Assembly (NCBI GenBank): GCA_034439915.1
Contig: JAWXBI010000142.1
Coordinates: 1-24,490 of the forward strand
Direction of reading: 5' to 3'
From: JADJLQ01 sp034439915
GTDB lineage: Bacteria > Bacteroidota > Bacteroidia > Chitinophagales > Saprospiraceae
Length of the DNA stretch: 24,490 nt
The notes under the pieces were generated by a model, which was given only the letters and a program-made list of their open reading frames with translations, did not search any database and had not been told where the DNA came from. Below, in pieces: positions 8,133 through 16,594 of this stretch (positions are counted from its first letter, which is position 1; each line of letters opens with the position of its first letter). A program made the translations under genes and the position numbers.

Positions 8133-10514
8133 TTATTTCCTCGAGTGAATAGAGTCTTTTTTCTCCCTTCCCTTAAATCTCAATTCTACTTTCGGTGTTT
8201 CATCTCCTTCAAATTCAGAATTAACAATAATTTTATGCCCGCCTGATTGGATCACAGGAGGATCCCCAGCCAGATCATAGGTTTGTTTGGGTTTGCCATC
8301 CTTATCATAGATCCTTATCATTTTTGTGCCATCGCATACCAGGCTTTCTCCGGCAGATAATGAAACCGGTATCTGGAGTTCTATGTATTGATCAATTTGA
8401 AGTTTGAAATTTTTAACTAATCCTTCTTTGCCTGTCAAATTAATCCGGAATTGCAAGGCTTGTGAGGGCCAATCTTGCCGATACTCCCAGGTGGTGTGTG
8501 TCGGCTCACCGGGCTGTCGCTCCAGCTTTTCGCGAATGAATACAGGTGAAAGAGTGTATTGATAAAAGTTCCAGGTGCCTTCTTCGGTTTTTTCCAAATG
8601 AAATTCATTGGCTGGATTTTTAAGAAGTTCTTGTTGAGCCGGGGTGAATGCTTGTGTGGTACGGGCATTTTCCCACTCACGGATGGCATCGAGGAGGACG
8701 GGTGAAAGGGGATTGGAGCGCAATGCTTTGGGTCGGGCCACCATGGCAAACCCTGCATTGTATCCGGCAGCCCGGGCTAGCATCCATTCCATTTCAGCGA
8801 GCGTGGTATGCTCGCCCAACAAATACCAGCCCAACATATGAGGCATATAATTGCGGTCAAACAAACCCTGGTTGTCGATGCGGTATTGTTGCATACTTTC
8901 TTTAAAACCTCCATACCATGGCTCTCCCCAGTTGTAATACGATCCCTGGTGCCAGTAAAAGGTTTTGCTGATGCTGGTACCGCAAATAAATTCATGGTTT
9001 ACTTGTTTGTACACATCATTTGCAAACAATTCCACAGCATAATCGCCCTGCCCGGAGCCAAGACCACCCTCGTGGCCATCAAAATCGAGGTGATCGACTC
9101 CGGTTTCATTCATCAGGTCAGCCAGGTTTTTGGCGACTTCTCGCTGCATGTCGAGATTGGGGAAAAACACTTTGTAGGAGTGATCCAATAATTTACCCAC
9201 CAGAGCACCGGCCTGGTGCGCAGAAGCGGCGGTGCCAAATGAACCACGCTGGCAATCCATAAGTATATAAGGAGGGGTAGCGCTGATGTCCTTATACCGG
9301 ATCAATTCTTTGCCGATTTTTATCGTATGCAGGTTGTTATTGGTGAGTTCATTAAAATATTCGGGGGAGAAGACTTCGATGGTTTTTTGTTGAGCATCGA
9401 TTGAGTTGACCAATTTGGATGAGCCGGTCATACTTAACCGTTCATCGGGTACCGGGGTGATATATTGATCGTTGGTATTGATAAAATTGGTCAGGGTATG
9501 GATGCCAAAATGGAGGCCCGCAGCCTTGGCTTTGTCCACACAGGCTTTTAATCCAGCCCGGCCCAAGGGGAACTGCGCCTCATCCAAGACAAAATGCCCC
9601 CAGCTTTTGAATGGCCCTTCATGGTATAAAGACATCAAACCCGCGCGACGGGTGTAGCCAATCATTTCATCGATGTCTTTTTCACCGAAAGAAGATATGA
9701 GATATGACCGGCCAAACTGGGGTGAGCGTTTAAACCAGACTCCGTTGATAGTAGGGTGTGGGAGCTTTTCATCCAGTTCGATGCGTTCCAGTATGTCCAG
9801 TGTTTTTGGTTCTGCACATATAAATAAAGCGATTTTGGAACCCATCACCGTTTCCCCCGGTATTGGCGGCACTGGCATATTTTCAAACTGACCTCCCCAG
9901 GCATCAACGAATCGCAGTTTATTTCGATTGATGGAATAGGCCTGAAGGGTGGAACCCCAGGGGGTGGTTTTGGCGGCTATGCCTCTTTCCCAGGTGCTGC
10001 CTTCGTTATTAGGCAGATCACCACCAAGTGTGTTGATGTTTAATACCTGCATACCCAGAGCGATCTCACCATCCCGGACTACTCCGATGACTTCACCGAC
10101 TGTTTTTTTGATAGTGGTTGGGAAGGGGCCCCAGATGATGGCGTCGATCTTTGCTTCGGGTTCGGCTTTTATAATTTCCAATACGAGGTGGGTGGGTTTG
10201 GAAGATACCTTTATATCTATGGTGACACCGACAGGTTTAAAAGCCAGGGTGAGCCTGGATAATTTTTTGTTGTATACCAGGGATGAAGGGAGACTTTTGA
10301 TATTAGCGGTGACCAGGGTCAAGAGGGGTGCAAGAGTATCGGTAAAGAGATAGTTTTTACCAGAGGCGATGCTTTTTATGGAGGTAAATTGACCGGTGGG
10401 GTTGAGGCTGAGTTGGAGATCTCCTGCAGACACATTGACCTGGGCCTCGGTACATAGGTTTAAAAACAAAGCGGTAATGAAGAGTATGGGTTTTACCTTG
10501 AATTTTTTAAGCAT
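8133..10514 (-). CDS. Large secreted glycoside-hydrolase-like protein (TIM barrel, GH-D type)
   Basis: 793 residues with a Sec signal peptide ending near TEAQ (residue 25). Residues about 26-250 form a beta-sandwich (GDLQLSLNPTGQFTSIKSI, LVLEIIKAEPEAKIDAIIWG). Residues about 265-600 look like an alpha-galactosidase-type barrel: MSLYHEGPFKSWGHF (294-308), LKACVDKAKAAGLHFGIHTL (about 322-341), and TGVDHLDFDGHEGG (471-484). Asp477 or Asp479 there is the best candidate nucleophile, by analogy with the strand 4 Asp of clan GH-D. Later come WGEPWYGGFKESM (529-541) and a C-terminal beta-domain. I do not recognise an assigned CAZy family. It probably acts in the periplasm or outside the cell on a glycoside. 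A textbook-like Bacteroidota promoter lies upstream at 10586-10616. The hydrolase role is inferred from layout. Confidence 0.72.
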   Translation of the reverse strand: MLKKFKVKPILFITALFLNLCTEAQVNVSAGDLQLSLNPTGQFTSIKSIASGKNYLFTDTLAPLLTLVTANIKSLPSSLVYNKKLSRLTLAFKPVGVTIDIKVSSKPTHLVLEIIKAEPEAKIDAIIWGPFPTTIKKTVGEVIGVVRDGEIALGMQVLNINTLGGDLPNNEGSTWERGIAAKTTPWGSTLQAYSINRNKLRFVDAWGGQFENMPVPPIPGETVMGSKIALFICAEPKTLDILERIELDEKLPHPTINGVWFKRSPQFGRSYLISSFGEKDIDEMIGYTRRAGLMSLYHEGPFKSWGHFVLDEAQFPLGRAGLKACVDKAKAAGLHFGIHTLTNFINTNDQYITPVPDERLSMTGSSKLVNSIDAQQKTIEVFSPEYFNELTNNNLHTIKIGKELIRYKDISATPPYILMDCQRGSFGTAASAHQAGALVGKLLDHSYKVFFPNLDMQREVAKNLADLMNETGVDHLDFDGHEGGLGSGQGDYAVELFANDVYKQVNHEFICGTSISKTFYWHQGSYYNWGEPWYGGFKESMQQYRIDNQGLFDRNYMPHMLGWYLLGEHTTLAEMEWMLARAAGYNAGFAMVARPKALRSNPLSPVLLDAIREWENARTTQAFTPAQQELLKNPANEFHLEKTEEGTWNFYQYTLSPVFIREKLERQPGEPTHTTWEYRQDWPSQALQFRINLTGKEGLVKNFKLQIDQYIELQIPVSLSAGESLVCDGTKMIRIYDKDGKPKQTYDLAGDPPVIQSGGHKIIVNSEFEGDETPKVELRFKGREKKDSIHSRK

Positions 10515-10585
10515 TGGGGTAAAGATATAAAGCGTTGGGGTATCAAGATGTCACCCCTACTGGGTTCGTTACACTTTTCGATTAA

Positions 10586-10616
10586 CAAATATAAAAATCG
10601 GTTTTTTATTTGCAAA
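10586..10616 (-). promoter_or_regulatory. Bacteroidota-type promoter for the GH-like gene
   Basis: On the minus strand, TTTG (10616-10613) is followed after exactly 19 bases by TATATTTG (10593-10586), matching the -33 TTTG / -7 TAnnTTTG consensus of Bacteroidota primary sigma factors. It would start transcription about 65 bases before the ATG at 10514. Confidence 0.7.
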
Positions 10617-10697
10617 ACAGCGGCTAATTCGGTGAAGCGCCCCGCTACGAGTATCTGTATCGACATAAAAAATTCTGATGAATTTCAAGGGTTCATA

Positions 10698-10705
10698 TAG
10701 TTTTG
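10698..10705 (+). promoter_or_regulatory. Candidate -7 box for the PQQ dehydrogenase gene
   Basis: TAGTTTTG fits TAnnTTTG and lies 31 bases before the ATG at 10737. I see no good TTTG at the matching -33 distance, so this is a weaker call than the divergent promoter at 10586-10616. Confidence 0.4.
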
Positions 10706-10736
10706 CGGGTACTCCTGAATTACATCGACTCTAACT

Positions 10737-12962
10737 ATGCATCATTATTACATTACTACGATCTGGTCATCTGCATTTATTCGATTTCGCCTTTTGTTTA
10801 AGTTTGTATATGCCTTAGTGATTATTTTATTTTTTACAGACTGTCAACTGGAAAGCAATAAAAACCGAAGCTGGATGGTGTATAAAGCCGATGCAGAAAG
10901 CACCAGCTATTCCCCGCTAAACCAAATCAACAAACAGAACGTAAGCAAGCTTAAACCCGCCTGGAAATTTATACCCAATGATTCCCGTAACACCCGCATC
11001 GGGAGCAGTGAATGTAACCCTATCATTATAGATGGCATCCTCTATGCGACCTCGGCCCGTCATAGAGTATATGCTTTAAACGCCAGTAACGGAGAGACCA
11101 TCTGGTCCTATGACCCTTTTAACGGAGGTGAAGGTGGAGGGATAAACCGTGGAGTGACTTATTGGGAAGATGGGGACGATAAAAGGATATTGTATACCGC
11201 CGGAGACCAGTTGTTTGCCAACGATGCCCTCACCGGCAAACTGATCACCAGCTTTGGCAAGGAAGGTAAAGTGAGTATGAATGAAGGACTGAGAGGAGAT
11301 CCCACTGCTATATCCGTGATTCCTACATCTCCTGGCATAGTATTCCATGATTTATTGATCATTGGCGCCGAAGTATCCGAATTATACGGGGCCGAACCGG
11401 GTTATATCCGTGCTTATAATATCCGCACCGGCAAACTGGAGTGGACATTTCATACCATACCACATCCGGGAGAATGGGGTTATGAAACCTGGCCCAGGGA
11501 TGCCTGGAAATATGCAGGCGGAGCTAATGACTGGGCGGGTATGAGCCTGGATGTAAAACGAGGCTTGGTGTTTTTGGCCCTCGGTTCTCCGACTTATGAT
11601 TTTTATGGTGCAGACCGGAAAGGACAAAATTTATTCGGCAACAGTGTGGTTGCCCTGGATGCCCGGACCGGGGCCTATAAATGGCATTTTCAGACCGTAC
11701 ATCACGATCTCTGGGATTATGACCTACCTGCCCCTCCTAACCTCATCACCATTAAAAAGGACGGTAAGACAATCGATGCAGTGGCGCAAACAACAAAATC
11801 CGGTTTCCTTTTTGTATTTAACCGGGAAACAGGTGAACCTATTTTCCCAATAGAAGAAAGACCAGTCCCCGCATCATTGGTGCCGGGCGAAGAGGCATGG
11901 CCTACTCAACCATTTCCTTTAAAACCCAAACCATATTCCCGTCAGCTTATGACGGAGGCGGATCTGATGAACTATTCAACTGCCTCCCACGACAGCCTGG
12001 TGAAAAGATTCAGAAGCTTCCGGTATGAAGGACTGTTTACCCCACCGGATTTAAAAGGCATTTTAATGCTGCCCGGTACCAGAGGGGGATCCAATTGGGG
12101 AGGGGGAGCCGTAGATCCCAAAAGCGGCGTCATTTATATCAAATCCTCAGACTCTCCCGAGATCGACCTGCTCCAAAAAATAGAAACTTCTAAAAGTGCT
12201 GGCTCACCGAACAAATACAATCAGGGGATGACCCTGTATAGTAAACATTGCTCCTCCTGTCATGGGCGTGATAAAAACGGAGATGAACCCAACTTTCCCT
12301 CCCTGGTCGGCTTATCCGGCCGAATGACTTCGGAAGTTGCTTTGAATAAGATAACCCAAGGCACCGGACGGATGCCGGGTTTTGCGGCTGTGCTCAAGGG
12401 TAATGAAGATGCCATCATCGCCTATTTATTTGAAAAAGGTGAACGTATATCGCGCAAAGAATCTTTTCTGCTGGAGATCCGCGAAAACCAGCAGTCCGCC
12501 CAGGACACCGCCGTAACCCAACCTACAGATACCACGCCCATCTACCTCAACATCACTGCTTACGGACATTTTAATGACCCCGAACGCCGCCCTGCCCTCA
12601 CTCCACCCTGGGGAGAACTCAATGCTATTGACCTTAACACCGGAGAATATCTTTGGAAGATCCCGGTCGGCAATCATCCTGAACTTCAAACGGCAGGTGC
12701 TCCGATAACCGGATCAGAAGGATATGCCGGGCCGATCGTTACGGCGGGCGGATTAGTTTTTCTCGGCAGTACGCACGACAAAAAATTCCGTGCATTCGAT
12801 AAAGACAATGGGAAACTCCTTTGGGAAATCGATCTTCCTGGTATAGCTAATGCCACACCATGCACATATTGGAGTGAGGGGAAACAATATGTGGTTACCT
12901 CGGTGGGTGGGGATAAAGAAAATCCATCGGGGTATTTGATGGCTTTTGTTTTGCCGGATTAG
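10737..12962 (+). CDS. PQQ-dependent dehydrogenase with inserted cytochrome c domain
   Basis: 741 residues of the membrane-type quinoprotein glucose dehydrogenase family. A hydrophobic segment (about 18-34) ends at Cys36 in FFTDC, an imperfect lipobox, so it is anchored by a helix or by lipid. Propeller repeats include VYALNASNGETIWSYDP and VVALDARTGAYKWHFQTVHH. TVHHDLWDYDLPAPPNL (320-336) is the family signature holding the probable catalytic Asp (324 or 327), and TTKSGFLFVFNRETGEP (352-368) has Lys354 as likely PQQ contact. Residues about 490-575 are a class I cytochrome c with CSSCHG (505-510) and Met in GRMPGF as sixth ligand; the propeller resumes afterwards (YLWKIPVGNHPELQTAGAPI in part). 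It would oxidise a sugar or alcohol in the periplasm and pass electrons to the respiratory chain. The exact substrate is unknown. No PQQ synthesis genes are in the window. Confidence 0.9.
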   Translation: MHHYYITTIWSSAFIRFRLLFKFVYALVIILFFTDCQLESNKNRSWMVYKADAESTSYSPLNQINKQNVSKLKPAWKFIPNDSRNTRIGSSECNPIIIDGILYATSARHRVYALNASNGETIWSYDPFNGGEGGGINRGVTYWEDGDDKRILYTAGDQLFANDALTGKLITSFGKEGKVSMNEGLRGDPTAISVIPTSPGIVFHDLLIIGAEVSELYGAEPGYIRAYNIRTGKLEWTFHTIPHPGEWGYETWPRDAWKYAGGANDWAGMSLDVKRGLVFLALGSPTYDFYGADRKGQNLFGNSVVALDARTGAYKWHFQTVHHDLWDYDLPAPPNLITIKKDGKTIDAVAQTTKSGFLFVFNRETGEPIFPIEERPVPASLVPGEEAWPTQPFPLKPKPYSRQLMTEADLMNYSTASHDSLVKRFRSFRYEGLFTPPDLKGILMLPGTRGGSNWGGGAVDPKSGVIYIKSSDSPEIDLLQKIETSKSAGSPNKYNQGMTLYSKHCSSCHGRDKNGDEPNFPSLVGLSGRMTSEVALNKITQGTGRMPGFAAVLKGNEDAIIAYLFEKGERISRKESFLLEIRENQQSAQDTAVTQPTDTTPIYLNITAYGHFNDPERRPALTPPWGELNAIDLNTGEYLWKIPVGNHPELQTAGAPITGSEGYAGPIVTAGGLVFLGSTHDKKFRAFDKDNGKLLWEIDLPGIANATPCTYWSEGKQYVVTSVGGDKENPSGYLMAFVLPD

Positions 12963-13073
12963 AAACTTACCTCTTATTTCTGAAAGCAGGCCGCTGACCT
13001 CAGTCTGCTATTACGTAGAGTTGCCTGAGCATTTTTTTATTGCGTCCAATTCTTTATGCTACAATGAGTATTA

Positions 13074-13215
13074 GAAATTCCGAATGCTGAATTGACGAGC
13101 CGAAATTCTCGGCATACTCCATGTCAGGTCTGACGACTCCTACGGTCGTGTCTGCCTCGCAGGAAATTAACTGAGCGACGCTTAAGGTAGCTTGATAATT
13201 TGATGTGATTTTAAT
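13074..13215 (-). repeat. Diverged repeat related to 4587-4828
   Basis: AACTGAGCGACGCTTAAGGT (13169-13188) matches, in reverse, ACCTTAAGCGTCGTTCAGTT at 4708-4727 with one change. Nearby are two short stems: GCCGAAATTCTCGGC (13100-13114) and GACGACTCCTACGGTCGTGTC (13132-13152). The edges are my estimate. It lies in the gap between the PQQ dehydrogenase and the RhuM-Fic gene. Confidence 0.45.
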
Positions 13216-13230
13216 GGTTCGGCGCTTTAC

Positions 13231-14202
13231 TCATTGCCTTATAAGGTTGATGATGAGTTGAGTCATCATTTCTTTTTCTTCCGGTGGACTTTGGGCTACC
13301 AATAAGGCAATGGCAGTTAGTCCATTGTCATTAATTTTCAATTCCCCGTTTGTTTTAAACCGGTGTTTATTTTTCTCCAGGAACCAAATAAATAAAAAAG
13401 CACCAATGCGTTTGTTGCCATCGCTGAAGGAATGGTTTTTAATAACAAAATACAACAGGTGTGCCGCTTGCTCTTCAATGCTTGGATATAAATATTCCCC
13501 TCCAAATGTTTGCACAATAGTACCCAGCGAACTTTTGAATGTGTCGTCTTTTTCATTGCCAAACAGTTCGGTAGCTTCTTTTTGTGTAATAAGTTGATTT
13601 TTGAGTTCAATAATAACAGATTTGGCTTCTTCGTATTGAATTTCGTAAGTGATATTTTCGCTAAGTCGACCAACTTGAAGCGAATGGTTGTCGAATTGAT
13701 TGAGTAAAACAAAGCTGCGGGTATAGTTTTCGATGATGGACAGCAATCCTTTTGCTTCTTGCAATTGCAGGTTTTCTATGTTTCCGCTTTTAGCTATCAG
13801 TTGTATAGTTTGTTGCAATTGATCCAACCGTTGGTGGTTCATAGTATACCCTTTTACCAAGTACTCTTTCAGTCGTTGAGTAGCCCATTGCCGGAACTGG
13901 GTGCCCAGTTTTGAGTTTACCCGATAACCTACAGAAAGTATTGCATCCAAACTATAATAATCTATATTCCTAACAATCTCTCTGCCTGCTTCTAATTGAA
14001 CTGTTGCATTTTTTGCAACAGTTGCCTCCCGGCTGAGTTCACCTACACGGAATATATTATTCAAATGTCTGGATATCACAGACTTATCCCTATTAAATAA
14101 ATCCGCAATCTGGTTTAATGACAACCAAAAAGTTTCACCTTCAAATCGCACTTCCACCTGCGTTTGATTATCGGGAGTTTGATAAATTACTATTTCATCC
14201 AT
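13231..14202 (-). CDS. RhuM/Fic fusion protein (virulence RhuM family with DOC-type Fic domain)
   Basis: 323 residues. The N-terminal 125 residues are the RhuM domain: VEVRFEGETFWLSLNQIADLF (17-37), then DKSVISRHLNNIF (39-51), a helix-turn-helix-like stretch, and SLDAILSVGYRVNS (84-97). After a helical linker, the C-terminal domain is Fic/DOC with the motif HSFSDGNKR (257-265). Lys264 at the position where most Fic proteins have Gly is the form seen in Doc, which phosphorylates EF-Tu, so kinase rather than AMP-transferase activity is possible. RhuM proteins often lie inside type I restriction loci; here restriction remnants lie 2.5 kb upstream. No antitoxin gene is adjacent. The fusion itself is a known arrangement. 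Confidence 0.9.
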   Translation of the reverse strand: MDEIVIYQTPDNQTQVEVRFEGETFWLSLNQIADLFNRDKSVISRHLNNIFRVGELSREATVAKNATVQLEAGREIVRNIDYYSLDAILSVGYRVNSKLGTQFRQWATQRLKEYLVKGYTMNHQRLDQLQQTIQLIAKSGNIENLQLQEAKGLLSIIENYTRSFVLLNQFDNHSLQVGRLSENITYEIQYEEAKSVIIELKNQLITQKEATELFGNEKDDTFKSSLGTIVQTFGGEYLYPSIEEQAAHLLYFVIKNHSFSDGNKRIGAFLFIWFLEKNKHRFKTNGELKINDNGLTAIALLVAQSPPEEKEMMTQLIINLIRQ

Positions 14203-14300
14203 TAGGTTAGAGTTCTACTCCTGTCATTATTCAAATTTTCAAAGTTCAACATTTGCAATCAATTTTATCCTGCCATTTAGCGCCATAGGCAGCGCCGGAG

Positions 14301-14330
14301 ATACTCCGAGATACTCCGGGATGCCCCGAG
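14301..14330. repeat. Three imperfect 10-bp tandem repeats
   Basis: ATACTCCGAG, ATACTCCGGG and ATGCCCCGAG follow one another in the 277-base gap between RhuM-Fic and the DUF6155 remnant. A small stem CCGGGA / TCCCGG (14374-14392) lies just beyond. The rest of the gap shows nothing recognisable. Confidence 0.5.
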
Positions 14331-14479
14331 GAACTCTAAGCAGCATCCCAGTTCAGGAATTTTTGGATTTGCTCCGGGAGAGTCCTTCCCGGTTTATGGT
14401 TTGCTTGTCCACTTAAATTGGGTTTTCGGGCTTAAATTATATTTTGAGGCTAAGTTAGATCTTATACAGTGATCGGTGG

Positions 14480-14945
14480 TCAGGTATAATAATCGGAATA
14501 AACTTCTTCTAAATAATCCTCAAGACCGTAGCCAATGTCACCGGTGTCGATTATTATTTTTTTTGCACGCTCAGCAAACGCGTGGAGTATATTTTTCTTT
14601 TTCATAAGTTTTAAAGCGGTAGCATAAGTGGTTTGTATACTTGAATAGAACCTTTCGCCCAGGTCGCCACATTGGTTAATGAATTTAATACCAGTCTCCA
14701 CACAAAAAAGCATGAGGTTAGCCTCCAGATAGGAAGAAGGCCCAAGTTTCCTGAAGTCACTAATTGCTTGGTTGCCTTCTTTAAGTTTAAGGTCAAATCC
14801 ATGGATAAATAGCTTCAAATACTTTTTCCAGATACTGGTCAAAAAGTTTTTGTTCGTTTGGATGTATATAAAAGTCAAAAAACGCTTTAACCGATTTGTT
14901 TTTTTATATAACTCGACAATGAGGTCAATCAATTTGGAATTTCAG
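14480..14945 (-). pseudogene. Broken DUF6155 family gene (two compensating frameshifts, no start)
   Basis: The open frame runs from a TGA at about 14944 and has no ATG; the first usable codon is TTG at 14932. The C-terminal 100 residues fit DUF6155: KEGNQAISDFRKLGP, LEANLMLFCVETGIKF and LEDYLEEVYSDYY. The N-terminal part starts well (LIVELYKK) and then loses the family pattern. Reading one base back after the run of seven A restores it: KSVKAFFDFYIHPNEQKLF, then EAIYPW; after about 80 bases a second shift returns to the first frame. The 15-20 residues normally before LIVELY are missing and are replaced by GGAGG-rich low-complexity DNA. The result is a decayed gene; sequencing error could explain the shifts but not the lost start. 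The family function is unknown. Confidence 0.72.
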
Positions 14946-15123
14946 GAGGTCGGAGGAGGAGATACCCTGGGATTCGGGGGAGGAGCGGGGGCGGTTGGAG
15001 GATTTTAAGCCGGTCGGTATATAAATAATCAGAGGAGGAATTGGGGAGGTAGAGGCCGGTGCTTAATAAAGAAAGTTGTTTGATGAAGAGGCGGCGTGAT
15101 TCTGATGAGGATATCGGGGTCAT
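14930..15123 (-). pseudogene. Orphan Tat signal peptide fragment
   Basis: The frame begins at ATG 15123 with SESRRLFIKQLSLLSTGLYL, a good twin-arginine signal (RRLFIK) with hydrophobic core, as found on exported oxidoreductases and sulfatases of Bacteroidota. It then runs into proline/leucine-rich translation of GGAGG-type low-complexity DNA and stops at the DUF6155 remnant. It looks like the 5' end of a lost exported protein. The 203 bases from 15124 to 15326 hold nothing else I can identify. Confidence 0.45.
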
Positions 15124-15326
15124 GTTTTAATTATTATTCAGCTATGATTTTATTTTTTATGGATTAATAAAAATTATTGATAGAGAATGCTTTGCAACCA
15201 TGCAGCCAAACCTACTGAAAATTTAGCAAAGGACAAACCTGGACGGTTAATCAGGGGAATCTACCCCCACGATTTAGTTTGTGTAGAGTAATCTTTTAGA
15301 ATGATCCTTTCAGATTTTTAATCTTG

Positions 15327-16466
15327 TCAATTTTTAAAAATGGTAAAGTATTTATCAAAAACAAAAATCCTATTTCGTTTAAATCCCGTTAATTCTTTTA
15401 AAATTCCATTTTTTACAAAATCTTCAATTAATTTATAAGATGAAACCAAGGACAAGTTGGTCGCTTTAGCTACATCCTCCGCGTCCAATAAGGGGCTTTG
15501 AAATAAATAATCTAACAGTGTTTTTGCGATGGCAACTTTTTTACCCATATTGTAAATCCTTTTTTCTTCACAATCTTTTTTCAATTCCAATATATCTTTT
15601 AAGGATTGCACGCTACTATGAGCAGTTTCTATCACGCCTTGCATAAAAAATTTCATCCATCCTATAAGATCATTATTCATACGCACACGAGTGAGGTTAT
15701 CATAATAATAAGTTCGATTTTTTTCAAAATAATCAGATAGATATAAAACCGGTTTTTTCAGAATTTTTTGATCCACCAAATAAAGCGTAACCATCAAACG
15801 TCCGACTCGTCCGTTTCCATGCAAAAATGGGTGGATGGTTTCAAACTGATAATGCGCCAATGCAATTTTCATTACATGCGTCAGACCAGTATCTGTATTG
15901 TGCATGAATTTTTCCAAATCGCTCATCATGGAATTTACTTCTTCCCAAATTGGAGGTATGAAGGCCGCATTACTTAATGAACTTCCACCTATCCAGTTTT
16001 GACTTCTTCTGAATTCTCCGGGAAGTTTATTTTCACCTCTTACACTCTGCATTAGATCATCATGAGCCTGTTTTAACAATCTTGAAGAAAGTGGTAGTTT
16101 ATCCAAAGCCCTAAGAGCATTGTTCATAGCCGTTACATAATTATTCACCTCTTGACGGTCGTTACGTTGCTCAGGACTTACATCCTTTTCGGCCATTAAA
16201 GCTTCTTCCATATTGGTTTGTGTGCCTTCAATACGACTGGATACGGTTGCTTCTTTAAGCACATACATACGTATAAAGTGATCAATATTGGGAACCAAAT
16301 CAGCATAAGCATCCAATTGCCCCAATGCCAGGGCCGACTGCTCTGCCAGACGAGTAAGATCCCGGTTCTCCCAACTATATGTATTATTCACTGAAACTGG
16401 CATAAACGACTTATAATCAAGTCGTTTTATAAAGTTACCGGATTTAAATGCCTCTATTTTTAACAT
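15327..16466 (-). CDS. Fic family protein with winged-helix C-terminus and altered Fic motif
   Basis: I choose ATG 16466 (MLKIEAFKSGNF); a TTG two codons upstream would overlap a promoter box. With numbering from that TTG, the Fic_N part holds the inhibitory helix motif SSRIEGT (78-84, Glu82), as in class II Fic proteins that silence themselves. The Fic motif is HPFLHGNGRVGR (214-225). The usual Asp/Glu that binds magnesium is His218, while His214, Asn220 and both arginines are kept. Residues about 305-380 form a winged helix (LLDAEDVAKATNLSLVSSYKLIEDFVKNGIL). Active family members transfer AMP to a hydroxyl of a target protein; the change may weaken or redirect this. Two palindromes overlap the promoter, so autoregulation is likely. 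The gene lies in a relic restriction island. Confidence 0.9.
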   Translation of the reverse strand: MLKIEAFKSGNFIKRLDYKSFMPVSVNNTYSWENRDLTRLAEQSALALGQLDAYADLVPNIDHFIRMYVLKEATVSSRIEGTQTNMEEALMAEKDVSPEQRNDRQEVNNYVTAMNNALRALDKLPLSSRLLKQAHDDLMQSVRGENKLPGEFRRSQNWIGGSSLSNAAFIPPIWEEVNSMMSDLEKFMHNTDTGLTHVMKIALAHYQFETIHPFLHGNGRVGRLMVTLYLVDQKILKKPVLYLSDYFEKNRTYYYDNLTRVRMNNDLIGWMKFFMQGVIETAHSSVQSLKDILELKKDCEEKRIYNMGKKVAIAKTLLDYLFQSPLLDAEDVAKATNLSLVSSYKLIEDFVKNGILKELTGFKRNRIFVFDKYFTIFKN

Positions 16467-16469
16467 TTG

Positions 16470-16503
16470 CAAAGTTAAATATAAATATTCTTATTTAACT
16501 TTG
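16470..16503 (-). promoter_or_regulatory. Perfect 12-bp palindromic operator over the fic promoter
   Basis: CAAAGTTAAATA (16470-16481) and TATTTAACTTTG (16492-16503) are exact complements with a 10-base spacer. Each arm contains TAACTTTG, a match to the TAnnTTTG -7 box, one pointing towards fic and one away. The box facing fic ends only 4 bases before its ATG, so the transcript may be leaderless. Confidence 0.6.
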
Positions 16504-16510
16504 AGGCACT

Positions 16511-16543
16511 AAGGTTAAATAAGATTTGGCTTATTTAAGTTTG
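16511..16543 (-). promoter_or_regulatory. Second palindromic operator, 40 bp from the first
   Basis: AAGGTTAAATAAG (16511-16523) pairs with CTTATTTAAGTTT (16530-16542) at 11 of 13 positions. The whole unit is a diverged copy of 16471-16503 shifted by 40 bp (25 of 33 positions alike by eye). Two copies on nearly the same helix face suggest cooperative binding of a dimeric repressor, possibly the winged-helix part of Fic itself. Confidence 0.5.
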
Positions 16544-16594
16544 GTGACAGCTAATTTACCCTAAACGGAGCTAAAATTTCATATTAGATGACAA

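Noticed and set aside
9949..10353. 134-residue plus-strand open frame
   Set aside because: Shadow of the GH-like gene on the other strand; no start context or motifs.
14301..14330. CRISPR array
   Set aside because: The 10-bp units are adjacent without spacers, and no cas genes are present.
14903..14912. Programmed -1 frameshifting at the A-run in the DUF6155 relic
   Set aside because: The As are not phased as a classical A-AAA-AAC slippery site for the reading frame, a second opposite shift follows, and the start is lost; decay or error is simpler.
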